The notes under the pieces are model-generated. The model worked only from the letters and a program-made list of their open reading frames with translations, did not search any database and was not told where the DNA came from. Source: Shewanella marisflavi (GTDB taxonomy: Bacteria; Pseudomonadota; Gammaproteobacteria; Enterobacterales; Shewanellaceae). From it: a DNA stretch of 64,000 nt. The translations under genes and the position numbers were made by a program. The DNA is taken from positions 434,001 to 498,000 of the forward strand of contig NZ_JAKIKX010000001.1 in NCBI RefSeq assembly GCF_023283925.1. Reading direction: 5' to 3'. Shown here in pieces: positions 38,027 through 47,076 of this stretch (within the stretch, counting starts at the first letter, position 1; the number at the start of each line of letters is the position of its first letter).

Positions 38027-38754
38027 AGTGTGAGCCCCTTATTCAACATCTCCAGCGTGGTCTCTTCTGTGTTGATATAGGTATCGTGGGTTGCGGTTTT
38101 ACCGAGCGCAATATGAGCAGGCAGCACCTTAATGGCCGCTTCTTCCAACACGCAGGCATGTTCACACTTGCCACAGCCGGTACAGGTGTCGCTGTTGACC
38201 GTGGGGATAAACATGGCGTGGTGGTCGCTGCGGTGGTTACGCTGCCGTTCGAGCGTGATGGCGTTGTCGATCAAGGGGCAGACGCGGTAACAGACGTCAC
38301 AACGTAGCCCTTTGAAGTTGAGACAGTTTTTCTCGTCGATCAGTACCGCTATCCCCATCTTGGCCTCTTCGATATTGGTCAAGTCGTGATTCAGCGAGCC
38401 CGAAGGGCAGGCTTTCACACAGGGGATATCTTCGCACATCTCGCAGGGCACTTTGCGGGCCGTGAAGTAAGGCGTACCCGTGGGGGCACCCTCAAACCAG
38501 CGAGCCAGTTTCAGGGTGTCGTAGGGGCAGGCCTCAACACAGAGTCCGCAGCGTACACAGGCCGACAGAAAATCTTGCTCATCCAAGGCGCCTGGTGGTC
38601 GAACCGCCATAGGGGCCAGGTGCGAGGATTGCTTGGCAACCCCACTGACACCTAGCCCTAAGAGACCCATAGCGCAACCTGCCTTAGCCGTAGTTGCTAA
38701 GAACTGGCGGCGATTGACCCCCTTAGTTTTACTATTGCGATTGACCTGGCTCAT
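38023..38754 (-). CDS. napG: Ferredoxin-type protein NapG
   Basis: 243 residues. Twin-arginine signal (NRRQFLATTAKAGCAMG), then four 4Fe-4S motifs: CVRCGLCVEACP, CEMCEDIPCVKACP, CDVCYRVCP, CTGCGKCEHAC. A periplasmic electron carrier between NapH and the reductase. It starts 58 bp after napA and overlaps napH. Confidence 0.95.
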   Translation of the reverse strand: MSQVNRNSKTKGVNRRQFLATTAKAGCAMGLLGLGVSGVAKQSSHLAPMAVRPPGALDEQDFLSACVRCGLCVEACPYDTLKLARWFEGAPTGTPYFTARKVPCEMCEDIPCVKACPSGSLNHDLTNIEEAKMGIAVLIDEKNCLNFKGLRCDVCYRVCPLIDNAITLERQRNHRSDHHAMFIPTVNSDTCTGCGKCEHACVLEEAAIKVLPAHIALGKTATHDTYINTEETTLEMLNKGLTL

Positions 38755-38812
38755 ATCTAGCTCTTCGTATCTGATGTTTAACTCAAGCGATTAAAGGGTT
38801 CACTGAACCGCT

Positions 38813-41296
38813 TTAGGCTTTCATCACTTTTACCGGACACTTCTTGAAATCTGTCTCTTTCGAGAGAGGATCGGTGGCGTCCAGTAACAACTTGTTGACC
38901 AGTTGGCGCGCATCGAAGAATGGCATAAATACCACGCCTCGTGGCGGTTTGTTCCGGCCTTTGGTTTCAACACGTGTCTTGACTTCACCGCGAGGCGAGG
39001 CCACGACCACTTCATCACCACGTTGTAGACCACGGGCCTTGGCGTCTTCCGGATGCATGAAGATCTGTGCATCTGGGTAGGCGCGATACAGCTCGGGAAC
39101 GCGGGCGGTCATAGACCCTGTATGCCAATGTTCGAGCACGCGGCCCGTCGACATCCAGAGATCGTATTCTTCGTTCGGCTCTTCGGCGGCAGGCTCGTAG
39201 GGTAGGGCGAAGATCACCGCCTTACCGTCTGGCTTACCGTAGAAGTTAAAGCCTTCACCGGCTTTGACATAAGGGTCGCTACCTTCGACGAAGCGGCGTA
39301 GCGTCTCTTTGCCATTGACCACAGGCCAGCGCAGGCCGCGGGTCTCGTGGTAGGTGTCGAAGTCGGCTAAGTCGTGGGCATGGCCGCGACCGAACTGGGC
39401 ATACTCTTCGAAGATACCCTTTTGCAGGTAGAAGCCGAAGGCTTCTGACTCATCGTTTAGCTCACCCTTGCAGTCTGAGGTGGGGAACTTGTTGATCACC
39501 CCGTTGGCAAACAGCACATCATAGAGCGTCTTGTCGGCGTATTCAGGCTTCTTGGCCACCAGCTCTGCTGGCCAAACTTCTGATACCTTGAAGCGCTTAG
39601 AGAACTCAACTAGCTGCCAAAGGTCAGACTTGGCGCCTTCTGGTGCCTTGACCTGCTGGTGCCACATATGGGTGCGGCGCTCGGCGTTACCATAGGCACC
39701 TTCTTTCTCGACCCACATGGCGGTCGGCAGAATCAGGTCGGCAGCCATGGCGGTGACCGTTGGGTATGGATCTGACACCACGATGAAGTTTTCTGGGTTA
39801 CGGAAACCTGGGTAGATCTCATCGTTGATGTTAGGGCCAGCCTGCATGTTGTTGGTACACATGGTCCAGTAACAGTTGAGCTTGCCATCTTTGAGCATGC
39901 GGCTCTGCAGTACGGCGTGGAAACCAGGCTTAGGCGGAATTGTGCCTTCTGGTACTTGCCATAGCTCCTCGGTCACGGCTCTGTGCTTAGGATTGGCCAC
40001 AACCATGTCGGCAGGTAGACGGTGCGCGAAGGTACCCACTTCACGGGCGGTACCACAGGCTGACGGTTGACCCGTTAGCGAGAATGGGCTGTTACCTGGG
40101 GTAGAGATCTTACCGGTCAGCAGGTGGAGGTTGTAGAGCATGTTGTTGGCCCAAACACCACGTACGTGCTGGTTGATACCCATGGTCCACAGACTCATGA
40201 CCTTCACCTTAGGATCGGCGTAGGCCTTGGCCAGGGTCTCGAGTTTTTCTGGCTCGACGCCACTCATCTTGGCGGCGTATTCCAGGGTATAGGTGCTGAC
40301 GAACTTAGCGTACTCGTCGAAGCTGATGGCGCTAGACTTGCCATTGCCTGGGTTTTTGGCTTTCTTCTCAAGCGGATGATCAGGACGCAGGCCATAACCG
40401 ATATCTGTGGTGCCCAGGGCAAACTTAGTGTGCTTGCTGACAAATTCTTTGTTCACCGCACCGTTTTGAATGATGTAGTTGGCGATGAAGTTAAGGATCA
40501 CCAGATCAGACTGAGGGCGGAACACCATAGGGTTGTCGGCGAGATCGAAACTGCGGTTCTCGAAGGTCGACAACACATGCACGCGGCTATCAGGGCTACT
40601 TAGGCGACGATCCGATAAACGTGCCCAAAGGATTGGGTGCATCTCGGCCATGTTGGCGCCCCAGAGCACAAACTGATCGGCGGCTTCTAAGTCATCGTAA
40701 CAGCCCATAGGCTCGTCGATACCGAAGGTACGCATAAAGCCACCTACGGCCGAAGCCATACAGTGACGGGCGTTTGGATCTATGTTGTTGGTGAGGAAGC
40801 CTGCTTTGTGCAGTTTAGAGGCGGCGTAACCTTCCCAAACGGTCCACTGGCCTGAGCCGAACATGCCGACGGCGGTAGGGCCCTTGGTTTTCAGGGTGTG
40901 CTTCCACTTTTCAGCCATGGTATCCAGGGCTTTGTCCCAGCTGACCGGGGTAAATTCACCCTCTTTGTCATACTGGCCATTCTTCATGCGCAGTAGCGGC
41001 GTGGTAAGACGGTCTTTACCGTACATGATTTTGGATAGGAAGTAGCCCTTAATACAGTTAAGGCCCTTGTTGACCGGACTTTCTGGATCGCCCTTGGTGG
41101 CAACGACTTTGCCGTTATTGGTGCCGACCAATACGCTACAGCCCACGCCGCAAAAACGGCAGGGGGCTTTATCCCACTTGATGTTGTCATTCTGCTCAGC
41201 GGCTTCAACGATCTTCACTGGCAGAGTGACACCAACCGTGGTCGCAGCGGCAACTGCGGCGTTGGCTTTTAGAAACTCGCGACGGCTAATGCTCAT
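38813..41296 (-). CDS. napA: Periplasmic nitrate reductase catalytic subunit NapA
   Basis: 827 residues. Tat signal [20 protein letters not shown]. The 4Fe-4S site is [13 protein letters not shown]...GLNCIKGYF. It binds bis-molybdopterin guanine dinucleotide, with a Cys ligand expected in the [17 protein letters not shown] segment. Full-length for the family. Reduces nitrate to nitrite in the periplasm. Its ATG overlaps the napD stop by 4 bp, so the pair is coupled: NapD binds the NapA Tat signal during maturation. Confidence 0.97.
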   Translation of the reverse strand: MSISRREFLKANAAVAAATTVGVTLPVKIVEAAEQNDNIKWDKAPCRFCGVGCSVLVGTNNGKVVATKGDPESPVNKGLNCIKGYFLSKIMYGKDRLTTPLLRMKNGQYDKEGEFTPVSWDKALDTMAEKWKHTLKTKGPTAVGMFGSGQWTVWEGYAASKLHKAGFLTNNIDPNARHCMASAVGGFMRTFGIDEPMGCYDDLEAADQFVLWGANMAEMHPILWARLSDRRLSSPDSRVHVLSTFENRSFDLADNPMVFRPQSDLVILNFIANYIIQNGAVNKEFVSKHTKFALGTTDIGYGLRPDHPLEKKAKNPGNGKSSAISFDEYAKFVSTYTLEYAAKMSGVEPEKLETLAKAYADPKVKVMSLWTMGINQHVRGVWANNMLYNLHLLTGKISTPGNSPFSLTGQPSACGTAREVGTFAHRLPADMVVANPKHRAVTEELWQVPEGTIPPKPGFHAVLQSRMLKDGKLNCYWTMCTNNMQAGPNINDEIYPGFRNPENFIVVSDPYPTVTAMAADLILPTAMWVEKEGAYGNAERRTHMWHQQVKAPEGAKSDLWQLVEFSKRFKVSEVWPAELVAKKPEYADKTLYDVLFANGVINKFPTSDCKGELNDESEAFGFYLQKGIFEEYAQFGRGHAHDLADFDTYHETRGLRWPVVNGKETLRRFVEGSDPYVKAGEGFNFYGKPDGKAVIFALPYEPAAEEPNEEYDLWMSTGRVLEHWHTGSMTARVPELYRAYPDAQIFMHPEDAKARGLQRGDEVVVASPRGEVKTRVETKGRNKPPRGVVFMPFFDARQLVNKLLLDATDPLSKETDFKKCPVKVMKA

Positions 41297-41562
41297 GGTG
41301 TTTCCTCACTCTTTTCTTCTAATGGTTCAACTTGGTGATAGACAAGACTGCTTGATAACACCCCGCTAAGGGCGTTGATGGCTTCGACGTTATCGAGGAT
41401 GGCACCTTGGGTGGCGCCTTCCAGAGTAATGACTAACTTACCCTCGTCGGTAACGGCGTGGATATCGGCGCCCGCGAGGGCGTTGATATCCGCTGTAACT
41501 TGAGTTACTGCGCTTGGTGAGGCGTGAACCACCAGGCTGGTAACATGATATTCCTGTGTCAT
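41293..41562 (-). CDS. napD: NapA maturation chaperone NapD
   Basis: 89 residues with a ferredoxin-like fold ([49 protein letters not shown]). It is the cytoplasmic chaperone for the NapA twin-arginine signal. First gene of the operon; the regulatory region lies just upstream. Confidence 0.93.
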   Translation of the reverse strand: MTQEYHVTSLVVHASPSAVTQVTADINALAGADIHAVTDEGKLVITLEGATQGAILDNVEAINALSGVLSSSLVYHQVEPLEEKSEETP

Positions 41563-41668
41563 GGGTTAACCCTGTTGTGGCGGCTGGACACCCGGGATAT
41601 TGGCGATATTTAGGGTGTTGACCGCATAAGGATATGATTCAGTCTAAACCTTGCTGGTTATAGGGGTA

Positions 41669-41684
41669 TACCTCTTGAGAGGTA
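41669..41684. promoter_or_regulatory. NarP/NarL 7-2-7 site upstream of the nap operon
   Basis: TACCTCT-TG-AGAGGTA is a perfect inverted pair of NarL/NarP heptamers (TACYYMT-N2-AKRRGTA), the arrangement preferred by NarP. It lies 107 bp upstream of napD and would give nitrate/nitrite control. Confidence 0.8.
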
Positions 41685-41697
41685 ACTGACGCTTTTG

Positions 41698-41711
41698 TAG
41701 ATCGAGATCAA
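41698..41711. promoter_or_regulatory. FNR/EtrA-like box upstream of the nap operon
   Basis: TAGAT-CGAG-ATCAA matches the FNR consensus TTGAT-N4-ATCAA with one mismatch, 13 bp beyond the NarP site. An anaerobic activator next to NarP is the usual arrangement in Shewanella nap promoters. The rest of the 601-bp gap 41563-42163 shows a direct-repeat-like ACCGATTTAAAACGGTCG hairpin near 41823 (CGACCGATTTTA/TAAAACGGTCG type) and no gene. Confidence 0.65.
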
Positions 41712-42163
41712 AGTTTTTCGTGTGACCTAACTCTCAGTTCGAAATTTAAACAGGATTTAGCGCTGGACATTGGCTGATTTTTACCTCAACAAGCTTGGAT
41801 AATTTGTCCAATATTGCCTAGCGACCGATTTAAAACGGTCGATAAAACGAGGTTTTGAAACTCGCGTGAAAGCCTTAAATTAATTGGGTTTGTGCTAATT
41901 TAGCGATTTATCCCGCGACGGGATGCAAGGGGAATATCCAAGATTGAAAAGCATCGGCGGCTTGCTTGCAGGTGACTGCTATATACCTTGAGACCACAAG
42001 GCCTTGTCGGCTCGGGTTAACTTGGCTCATTTCATCTTATAAGAAGGTGAGGGCAAGCCAGGTAAACATGGATGACGCTTATATCATCATAGGTATATAG
42101 CGCTGCGGATCATCAGCGCGCTGATGGGCTGCTCACCATTGACGATCAGCTAGTGACGAGCCG

Positions 42164-43264
42164 CTAGTAGCCGGTGAGCTCCATATACCCTTGGCCCTGA
42201 TGGGAGCCGCTTATCTGGATAGGCCCTTCCCAGTAGCGCACGCTCAGGGGCATCAGACTGTCTGGATTGAGGGGCGAGATCGTGAGCTTTAGCTGCTCGC
42301 TGGGGATGGCGATCTGCCAGGCCACAGGGTAGCTGGACTCGCCTATCTGTTGCCAGTCGGTGGCTTTCATTGTGATGGCCTGGCTCTCTATGTTGCGGCC
42401 GCGGCCATCTGGGTACATGCGCCGGGCGCTGAAAAAGGGTTTCTCCTGGGTGTTTGTTCTGAGCTGAAACAGCATCAGCGCCGAGCCATCATCCAGACGC
42501 AGGGCAAACCAATCCCAGCCCTGTTGATGTCGGTCTAAAAATTGTGAGCTCCACTCACGATCTAACCAGCCTTTACCCGTCACTTTTTGGGTTTGGCCGT
42601 CGATTTTGACCGTACCACTGATCTCGATAAAGGGTTGGCTGTAGTAGTAGGAGGCCACCTTACCACTGGCGTTTTTGATGCTGTAGCCCTGATCGCCCTG
42701 CAGCTGCAACGGCGCGTCACTCTTAAGGGTTAACTGGTAACTCATCTTGTCGCCAACGACCTGTAACTCGGCGGGAAACAGCTGCTCGCCCTGACTCTGC
42801 CAGCGCCACTCATCGAGCTTAATCGTCAGCGGCGCCGTGCTGGTGCCTGCCAGTTCAGGGTGGCCGCGAGACCAGCGCTCCTGCGTCAGGTGTTTATCAC
42901 TTGTGGTCAGTGCGCTATGGGCCATATAGAGCTGATTGGTTGCCCAGGAGGAGCTTGCACTGGCTGACTCAAGGGGGGATTCAGCTGGGCCAGGTGACAG
43001 GGCGATACGAAATTGGGTCCACTGCACCCCCAGAGGCTCACCGGATTCTGTGGTGAGGTTGGCGGTCAGATACCACCACTCTTGCCTAAAATCATTATGG
43101 TCCTGGTGATCCTTGGGAAAGCTAAGCGCTTTGCCTTTGATGACCTGGGCATAACCATCTGTGTTAGAGCCCATAAGGTTACCCATGGCGCCCGCCGTTT
43201 CCTCTTTAGGCGTATCACAGCCCAGTAGCAGAGCGATGAGACTGAGCATCAGTAAGCGTGTCAT
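42164..43264 (-). CDS. AttH/CrtC-like lipocalin-domain lipoprotein
   Basis: 366 residues from the ATG at 43264, which overlaps the permease TGA (ATGA); the longer open frame to 43603 lies inside the permease gene. Lipobox LLGC at Cys16. The mature part is the two-domain beta-barrel of carotenoid hydratase/AttH proteins: QEWWYLTANLTTESGEPLGVQWTQFRIALS, WLDREWSSQFL, GWDWFALRLDDGSALMLFQLR. The AttH role is unknown; the operon with an ABC exporter-like transporter suggests it binds or modifies a lipid-like molecule in the envelope (inference). Confidence 0.85.
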   Translation of the reverse strand: MTRLLMLSLIALLLGCDTPKEETAGAMGNLMGSNTDGYAQVIKGKALSFPKDHQDHNDFRQEWWYLTANLTTESGEPLGVQWTQFRIALSPGPAESPLESASASSSWATNQLYMAHSALTTSDKHLTQERWSRGHPELAGTSTAPLTIKLDEWRWQSQGEQLFPAELQVVGDKMSYQLTLKSDAPLQLQGDQGYSIKNASGKVASYYYSQPFIEISGTVKIDGQTQKVTGKGWLDREWSSQFLDRHQQGWDWFALRLDDGSALMLFQLRTNTQEKPFFSARRMYPDGRGRNIESQAITMKATDWQQIGESSYPVAWQIAIPSEQLKLTISPLNPDSLMPLSVRYWEGPIQISGSHQGQGYMELTGY

Positions 43265-45912
43265 AGCACCTCCCTCTGTAGGCTTGAGATCAATGGACGT
43301 CTGGTCTGTTGGTAGAGGGGGAAGGCGACCGCCAAGGCGCTGGCGAGTAATGCCAGCCCCACCAGTTGCAGATAGGCCTGCCAGTCCCAGACCATGGCGA
43401 TACTCCAGCCAAAGGCCTGCAGCGTCACCTTGTGGATCAACAGATAGCCCAGCAGCGCTCCCGTCGGCAGCGCCACCAGGCAGGTGAGCAGCACCATTAA
43501 GAGCATCTGACCGACGATCATTTGCACCAGCTGGCGGCGATTCACCCCCAGGGCATAGAGGCGGGCGATGGGAGCCAGCCGAGCCTGGGTCAGCATATAG
43601 CAAGCACTGAACAGGCCGATGGCGGCCACCATCAGGGTCAGGCTATTGAGCACCTGAGTGATAGAGAAGGTGCGCTTAAACATGGTGATCGCCTGGGCCT
43701 TTATCTTCTCCTGGCTGTAGACCAGTGCATCGGGCAGGTTGAAGCGCGCCTGCAACTGCTGGCTTAAGTTATCTAGGTCGCCATCATAGGTGAGCGCCAG
43801 GCTGAGCGGTGTATCGCCGAGCTGCGCCTCTTGCCACAAGGCTGGCGCGATGATCACCTCGCCGTAGGGATTGCCGTAATCATAATAGATGGCGGCTATG
43901 GTCAATGGTGTCTCCCCAAGTGCGGCGAGCTGAATCTTATCCCCCAGTTGCTTGCCATGCTTGATGGCAAAGGGTTCGCTGACCAGGGCCTGCGGCGTTG
44001 TGGAATGCGACGCTGAGTCAGGCATTGATGAGAAAAACGCCTGCCACAGTTCAGCCTGGGCCTGTTTGATGATGGTGGTGTGCTCGATGGAGTAAGGATC
44101 TCGCGTCAGCAAAAAGATAGGGGTCTGCTGATAGCGGGTCTTAATCTGCCACTGCTTATAGAGTCCCGTCACCTCAGGCGTTTGTGCCAGCGCCTTTTCC
44201 ACCTCGATCATCTGGCTGGCGGGTGGTCGCAGATAAAGCTGGGCATGCAGTCTGGCATCCAGCCATTGCTTGAGGGTGATCTCGAAGCTGCCCACCAGGC
44301 TGTTCATGGCGATGTTGGCTGTTAGCGCCAGTAGCATGGCCATCATGGCCAGTGAGAGGGGCGGTAATAACTCTTTGGTTTCGGCAATTTGGTAAGCGAT
44401 AAGCCCCTTTGGACTCAGGCCCTGTATCAGGCCGATAAGCTTTCTTAGCAGATAAGGTAAGGCCATGGGGATGGCCAGCACCACAAGCCCCAGTAAGGCC
44501 ATGGTGAATTTATAGTCCTGGCTGAGAGGCATGAGTATCAGGGTGATGCCACCGAGAAGAAGGGCGACCAGCATGAGGCGATTTTGCGCCTTAGTCGCGC
44601 TGCGTTGCAGGCTGAGCTGGCCACTGCCCTGGGCAAGTGGTTGATGTATCAGCTCGCGCAGCAAGGAGCTACAGGCGAGCAGCGCGGCGACCAGAGTGAG
44701 CAGGCTAGCCTGAGCCAGCCATTGCCAACGCCAGCTGCCGGGCAGTATGTGGGCGCCATAGAGCTGCTCCAGAGTGACCGACACCATAGGTTGCAGCCAG
44801 TAGCTTAGCTGAAGCCCCAGAATAAAGCCGATAAGTGAGCCCAGCAGCACCAGCACCATAAGCTCCATGCCTAAGGCGAGCATGATGGCGCTGCGCCGTA
44901 CCCCTTGCTGTTGCAGTTGTATGATGAGTCGCTTGCGCTTGAGCAGGCTATAGCGCACGCCGTTATAGGCGATAAACAGCCCGACAACAAAGGCCAGCAG
45001 GCTCATGGCGGTGAGGTTGAGATGAAAACTGTTTGTCAGCGCCTTCATCGCCTCGCCGTTATCACTCTCAACCAGACTGGCCTTATCACTGAGTAGCTGT
45101 TCAAGCTCGGCCTGTCTGGCGCCGGGTTCACTGAACAGGGCGATGTAGCTAAGCTCTCCAGGTTTGGCTAACACTGTTTGCGCCAGCGAGATATCCATAA
45201 GCAGGCGATCCCCTAGCTGATAACTGTCGTCGATGGCCTGCACTGTCAGTAAGGTGCCATTGAGAATGAGCTGCCCGCCTTCTAGGGCGTCAGCCCGGCT
45301 TTGACTCATTAATACCATAGGCTCGCCGGCCAATAGATCGCCAAGGGGGAGCTCTCCCCGTATCGATGGCACAGGTGGCGCGTCTTTCTTGTGGTTTGAG
45401 TCTTGGTTTGAGCTCTCTTGGGTTGAGGACTCTTGGGTTGGCGCCGTTGATACCGCCGCCAGCGCGGCAACCAGATCGCTGCCCTCTATCTGCCAAGCCT
45501 GCTGGTGTTGATCCAGCGCTCGCCCCTCGAGTACGGCAAGGCTGTGGGAGAAGCCTCGCTGCCTTAGGGTAAAGTAGAGGCTTTCATCAAGGGCTTGGCC
45601 CGTGCGCGGCATGATGAGAGAACTGGCCTGGTGGCTCAGTAGCTCGGCGGCCTCGCTGTAGCTGTCGATGGCGCTTTCGTTGGTGGCCCTCACTCCGGTC
45701 AATAAGGTGACGGCTAATATGATACCGATCAGAATCGCGCCTGCTTGCAGGGGCGCCTGACGATAGTGAGCGTTAAAGACCCTCAGGGTCTGACGGGTGG
45801 CTAACCAAAGGGACGAGTGCTTAGGGCTATTTACATTATCGCCCTTATGGGGCGAGCGCTTAGGGCTATTTACATTATCGCCCTTGTGGGACGAAGGCTT
45901 AGGGCTATTCAT
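43261..45912 (-). CDS. FtsX-like ABC transporter permease
   Basis: 883 residues with two FtsX-type halves: TM1 at about 40-65 (ILIGIILAVTLLTGV) followed by a large periplasmic domain, a TM cluster at about 300-420, a second periplasmic domain, and a C-terminal TM cluster ending VAFPLYQQTRRPLISSLQREVL. It belongs to the MacB/LolE-like class that extracts or moves lipids or peptides by a mechanical cycle. The ATG overlaps the ATPase stop (ATGAATAG). The N-terminus has 13-residue repeats NSPKxSxHKGDNV encoded by 39-bp tandem DNA repeats, not typical of the family. Position: ATPase > permease > AttH-like lipocalin. Confidence 0.88.
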   Translation of the reverse strand: MNSPKPSSHKGDNVNSPKRSPHKGDNVNSPKHSSLWLATRQTLRVFNAHYRQAPLQAGAILIGIILAVTLLTGVRATNESAIDSYSEAAELLSHQASSLIMPRTGQALDESLYFTLRQRGFSHSLAVLEGRALDQHQQAWQIEGSDLVAALAAVSTAPTQESSTQESSNQDSNHKKDAPPVPSIRGELPLGDLLAGEPMVLMSQSRADALEGGQLILNGTLLTVQAIDDSYQLGDRLLMDISLAQTVLAKPGELSYIALFSEPGARQAELEQLLSDKASLVESDNGEAMKALTNSFHLNLTAMSLLAFVVGLFIAYNGVRYSLLKRKRLIIQLQQQGVRRSAIMLALGMELMVLVLLGSLIGFILGLQLSYWLQPMVSVTLEQLYGAHILPGSWRWQWLAQASLLTLVAALLACSSLLRELIHQPLAQGSGQLSLQRSATKAQNRLMLVALLLGGITLILMPLSQDYKFTMALLGLVVLAIPMALPYLLRKLIGLIQGLSPKGLIAYQIAETKELLPPLSLAMMAMLLALTANIAMNSLVGSFEITLKQWLDARLHAQLYLRPPASQMIEVEKALAQTPEVTGLYKQWQIKTRYQQTPIFLLTRDPYSIEHTTIIKQAQAELWQAFFSSMPDSASHSTTPQALVSEPFAIKHGKQLGDKIQLAALGETPLTIAAIYYDYGNPYGEVIIAPALWQEAQLGDTPLSLALTYDGDLDNLSQQLQARFNLPDALVYSQEKIKAQAITMFKRTFSITQVLNSLTLMVAAIGLFSACYMLTQARLAPIARLYALGVNRRQLVQMIVGQMLLMVLLTCLVALPTGALLGYLLIHKVTLQAFGWSIAMVWDWQAYLQLVGLALLASALAVAFPLYQQTRRPLISSLQREVL

Positions 45913-45913
45913 G
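45820..45913 (-). repeat. 39-bp tandem repeat at the permease start
   Basis: Units at 45820-45858 and 45859-45897, with a partial third at 45898-45913 that includes the start codon. They encode NSPK(P/R)S(S/P)HKGDNV twice and NSPKHSS. The unit length of 39 keeps the frame, so copy-number changes would lengthen or shorten the cytoplasmic N-terminus without a frameshift. Confidence 0.88.
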
Positions 45914-46570
45914 TACCCGCCCGAGATCCAGATGCCAGCGGCGCTGCATAAAAGCGGCGCATTCCATTGAGTGGGTCACCATCAATATACTGGTGTTGTT
46001 TTCGCCTGCTAGGGCGCAGATAAGCTCCATCACCTCAAGGCTGGTGGTTTGATCCAGGTTGCCTGTGGGTTCGTCGGCCAGCAGTAAGGCGGGCTTATGG
46101 GCCAGTGCTCTGGCGATGGCAACCCTTTGCTGTTGGCCGCCCGATAAGGCATCCACATGACGTTTTAGGAGTGGCCTTAGTCCGAGCGCGTTCACCAGGT
46201 GATCGCACCAGCTATTCCAGGCCGCGCCATTAAGATGTAGCGGAAAGGCGATATTGTCTTCCACATTGAGAGGGGTGAGTAGGTTGAACTGCTGAAAGAC
46301 CACACCCAGCTGATGATGTCTGAACTGACTCCAGCGTCTGTCGTCCCAATGGGTGCTGGCCTGATCGAGCAGGGTGAGGGTGCCGCTGGTGGGGCGCTCG
46401 AAGCCAGCGATAATATTGAGCAGGGTGCTTTTGCCGCTGCCGCTGGGGCCGGTGAGCGCCACGGTTTCACCCTGGTTGAGGGTTAAATCCAGTTTATCCA
46501 ATACCAGATGAAACTTATCGCCATCGTTAAACCCTTTAGAGATCTCACTTAGCGTCGCGACACTCGTCAT
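45905..46570 (-). CDS. ABC transporter ATP-binding protein (LolD/MacB-like)
   Basis: 221 residues. Walker A GPSGSGKST, Q-loop VFQQFNLL, signature LSGGQQQRVAIARAL, Walker B ALLLADEPTG, H-loop VTHS. It energises the FtsX-type permease it overlaps. The first gene of the three-gene operon. Confidence 0.93.
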   Translation of the reverse strand: MTSVATLSEISKGFNDGDKFHLVLDKLDLTLNQGETVALTGPSGSGKSTLLNIIAGFERPTSGTLTLLDQASTHWDDRRWSQFRHHQLGVVFQQFNLLTPLNVEDNIAFPLHLNGAAWNSWCDHLVNALGLRPLLKRHVDALSGGQQQRVAIARALAHKPALLLADEPTGNLDQTTSLEVMELICALAGENNTSILMVTHSMECAAFMQRRWHLDLGRVHE

Positions 46571-47076
46571 TGTCTGTCCTTAGGTTTTTGCCTGAACCTA
46601 TAGTCTGGCAAAGTATGATGAAACCCATTGATAACCCCATCGATAGCAGATTGCAAGGTGCAATCAGTAGGGGATGTGATGGCAGTTTGCCTGTGCTTTG
46701 CTCACTATACGTATCAAGTGCTCGGTGCGATCCCTTGATGCCTAAGAAATAGGGTTGATGGGGGGAGAGAAATATAAAAAGTCGCTTATTTTTCGCCTGT
46801 TTTATACTTAAAACCTAATGGGTAAAGATGTTGTTAAGTTGTTGATTACGGTTAAGTAAGGTGATTTAATGAACAAGTATTTTTCTGGTTCATCATGAAG
46901 TTAGCAAGTTTTCACTATTTTGAAGAACCAGATTTTGTGTCAGAAAACGGCAATGACAGACACAAGAGAGTGAGCGCTAATACGGCACCTATGGCCCCGC
47001 TTTTTGGGGAGTTAGGTGAGGATAGATGTAAGCAACAGCAGGGCCTTAGGGTCAAGCGCCGATAGCACTGTGGATT
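46571..47076. other. Divergent intergenic region before the hybrid kinase
   Basis: 506 bp between divergent genes. AT-rich around 46790-46920 and probably containing the kinase promoter. Nothing else that I can name. Confidence 0.4.

Noticed and set aside
42164..43603. Long form of the AttH-like protein starting at 43603
   Set aside because: The first 113 codons overlap the permease gene and are Pro/Gly-rich noise; the ATG at 43264 has the lipoprotein signal and ATGA overlap.
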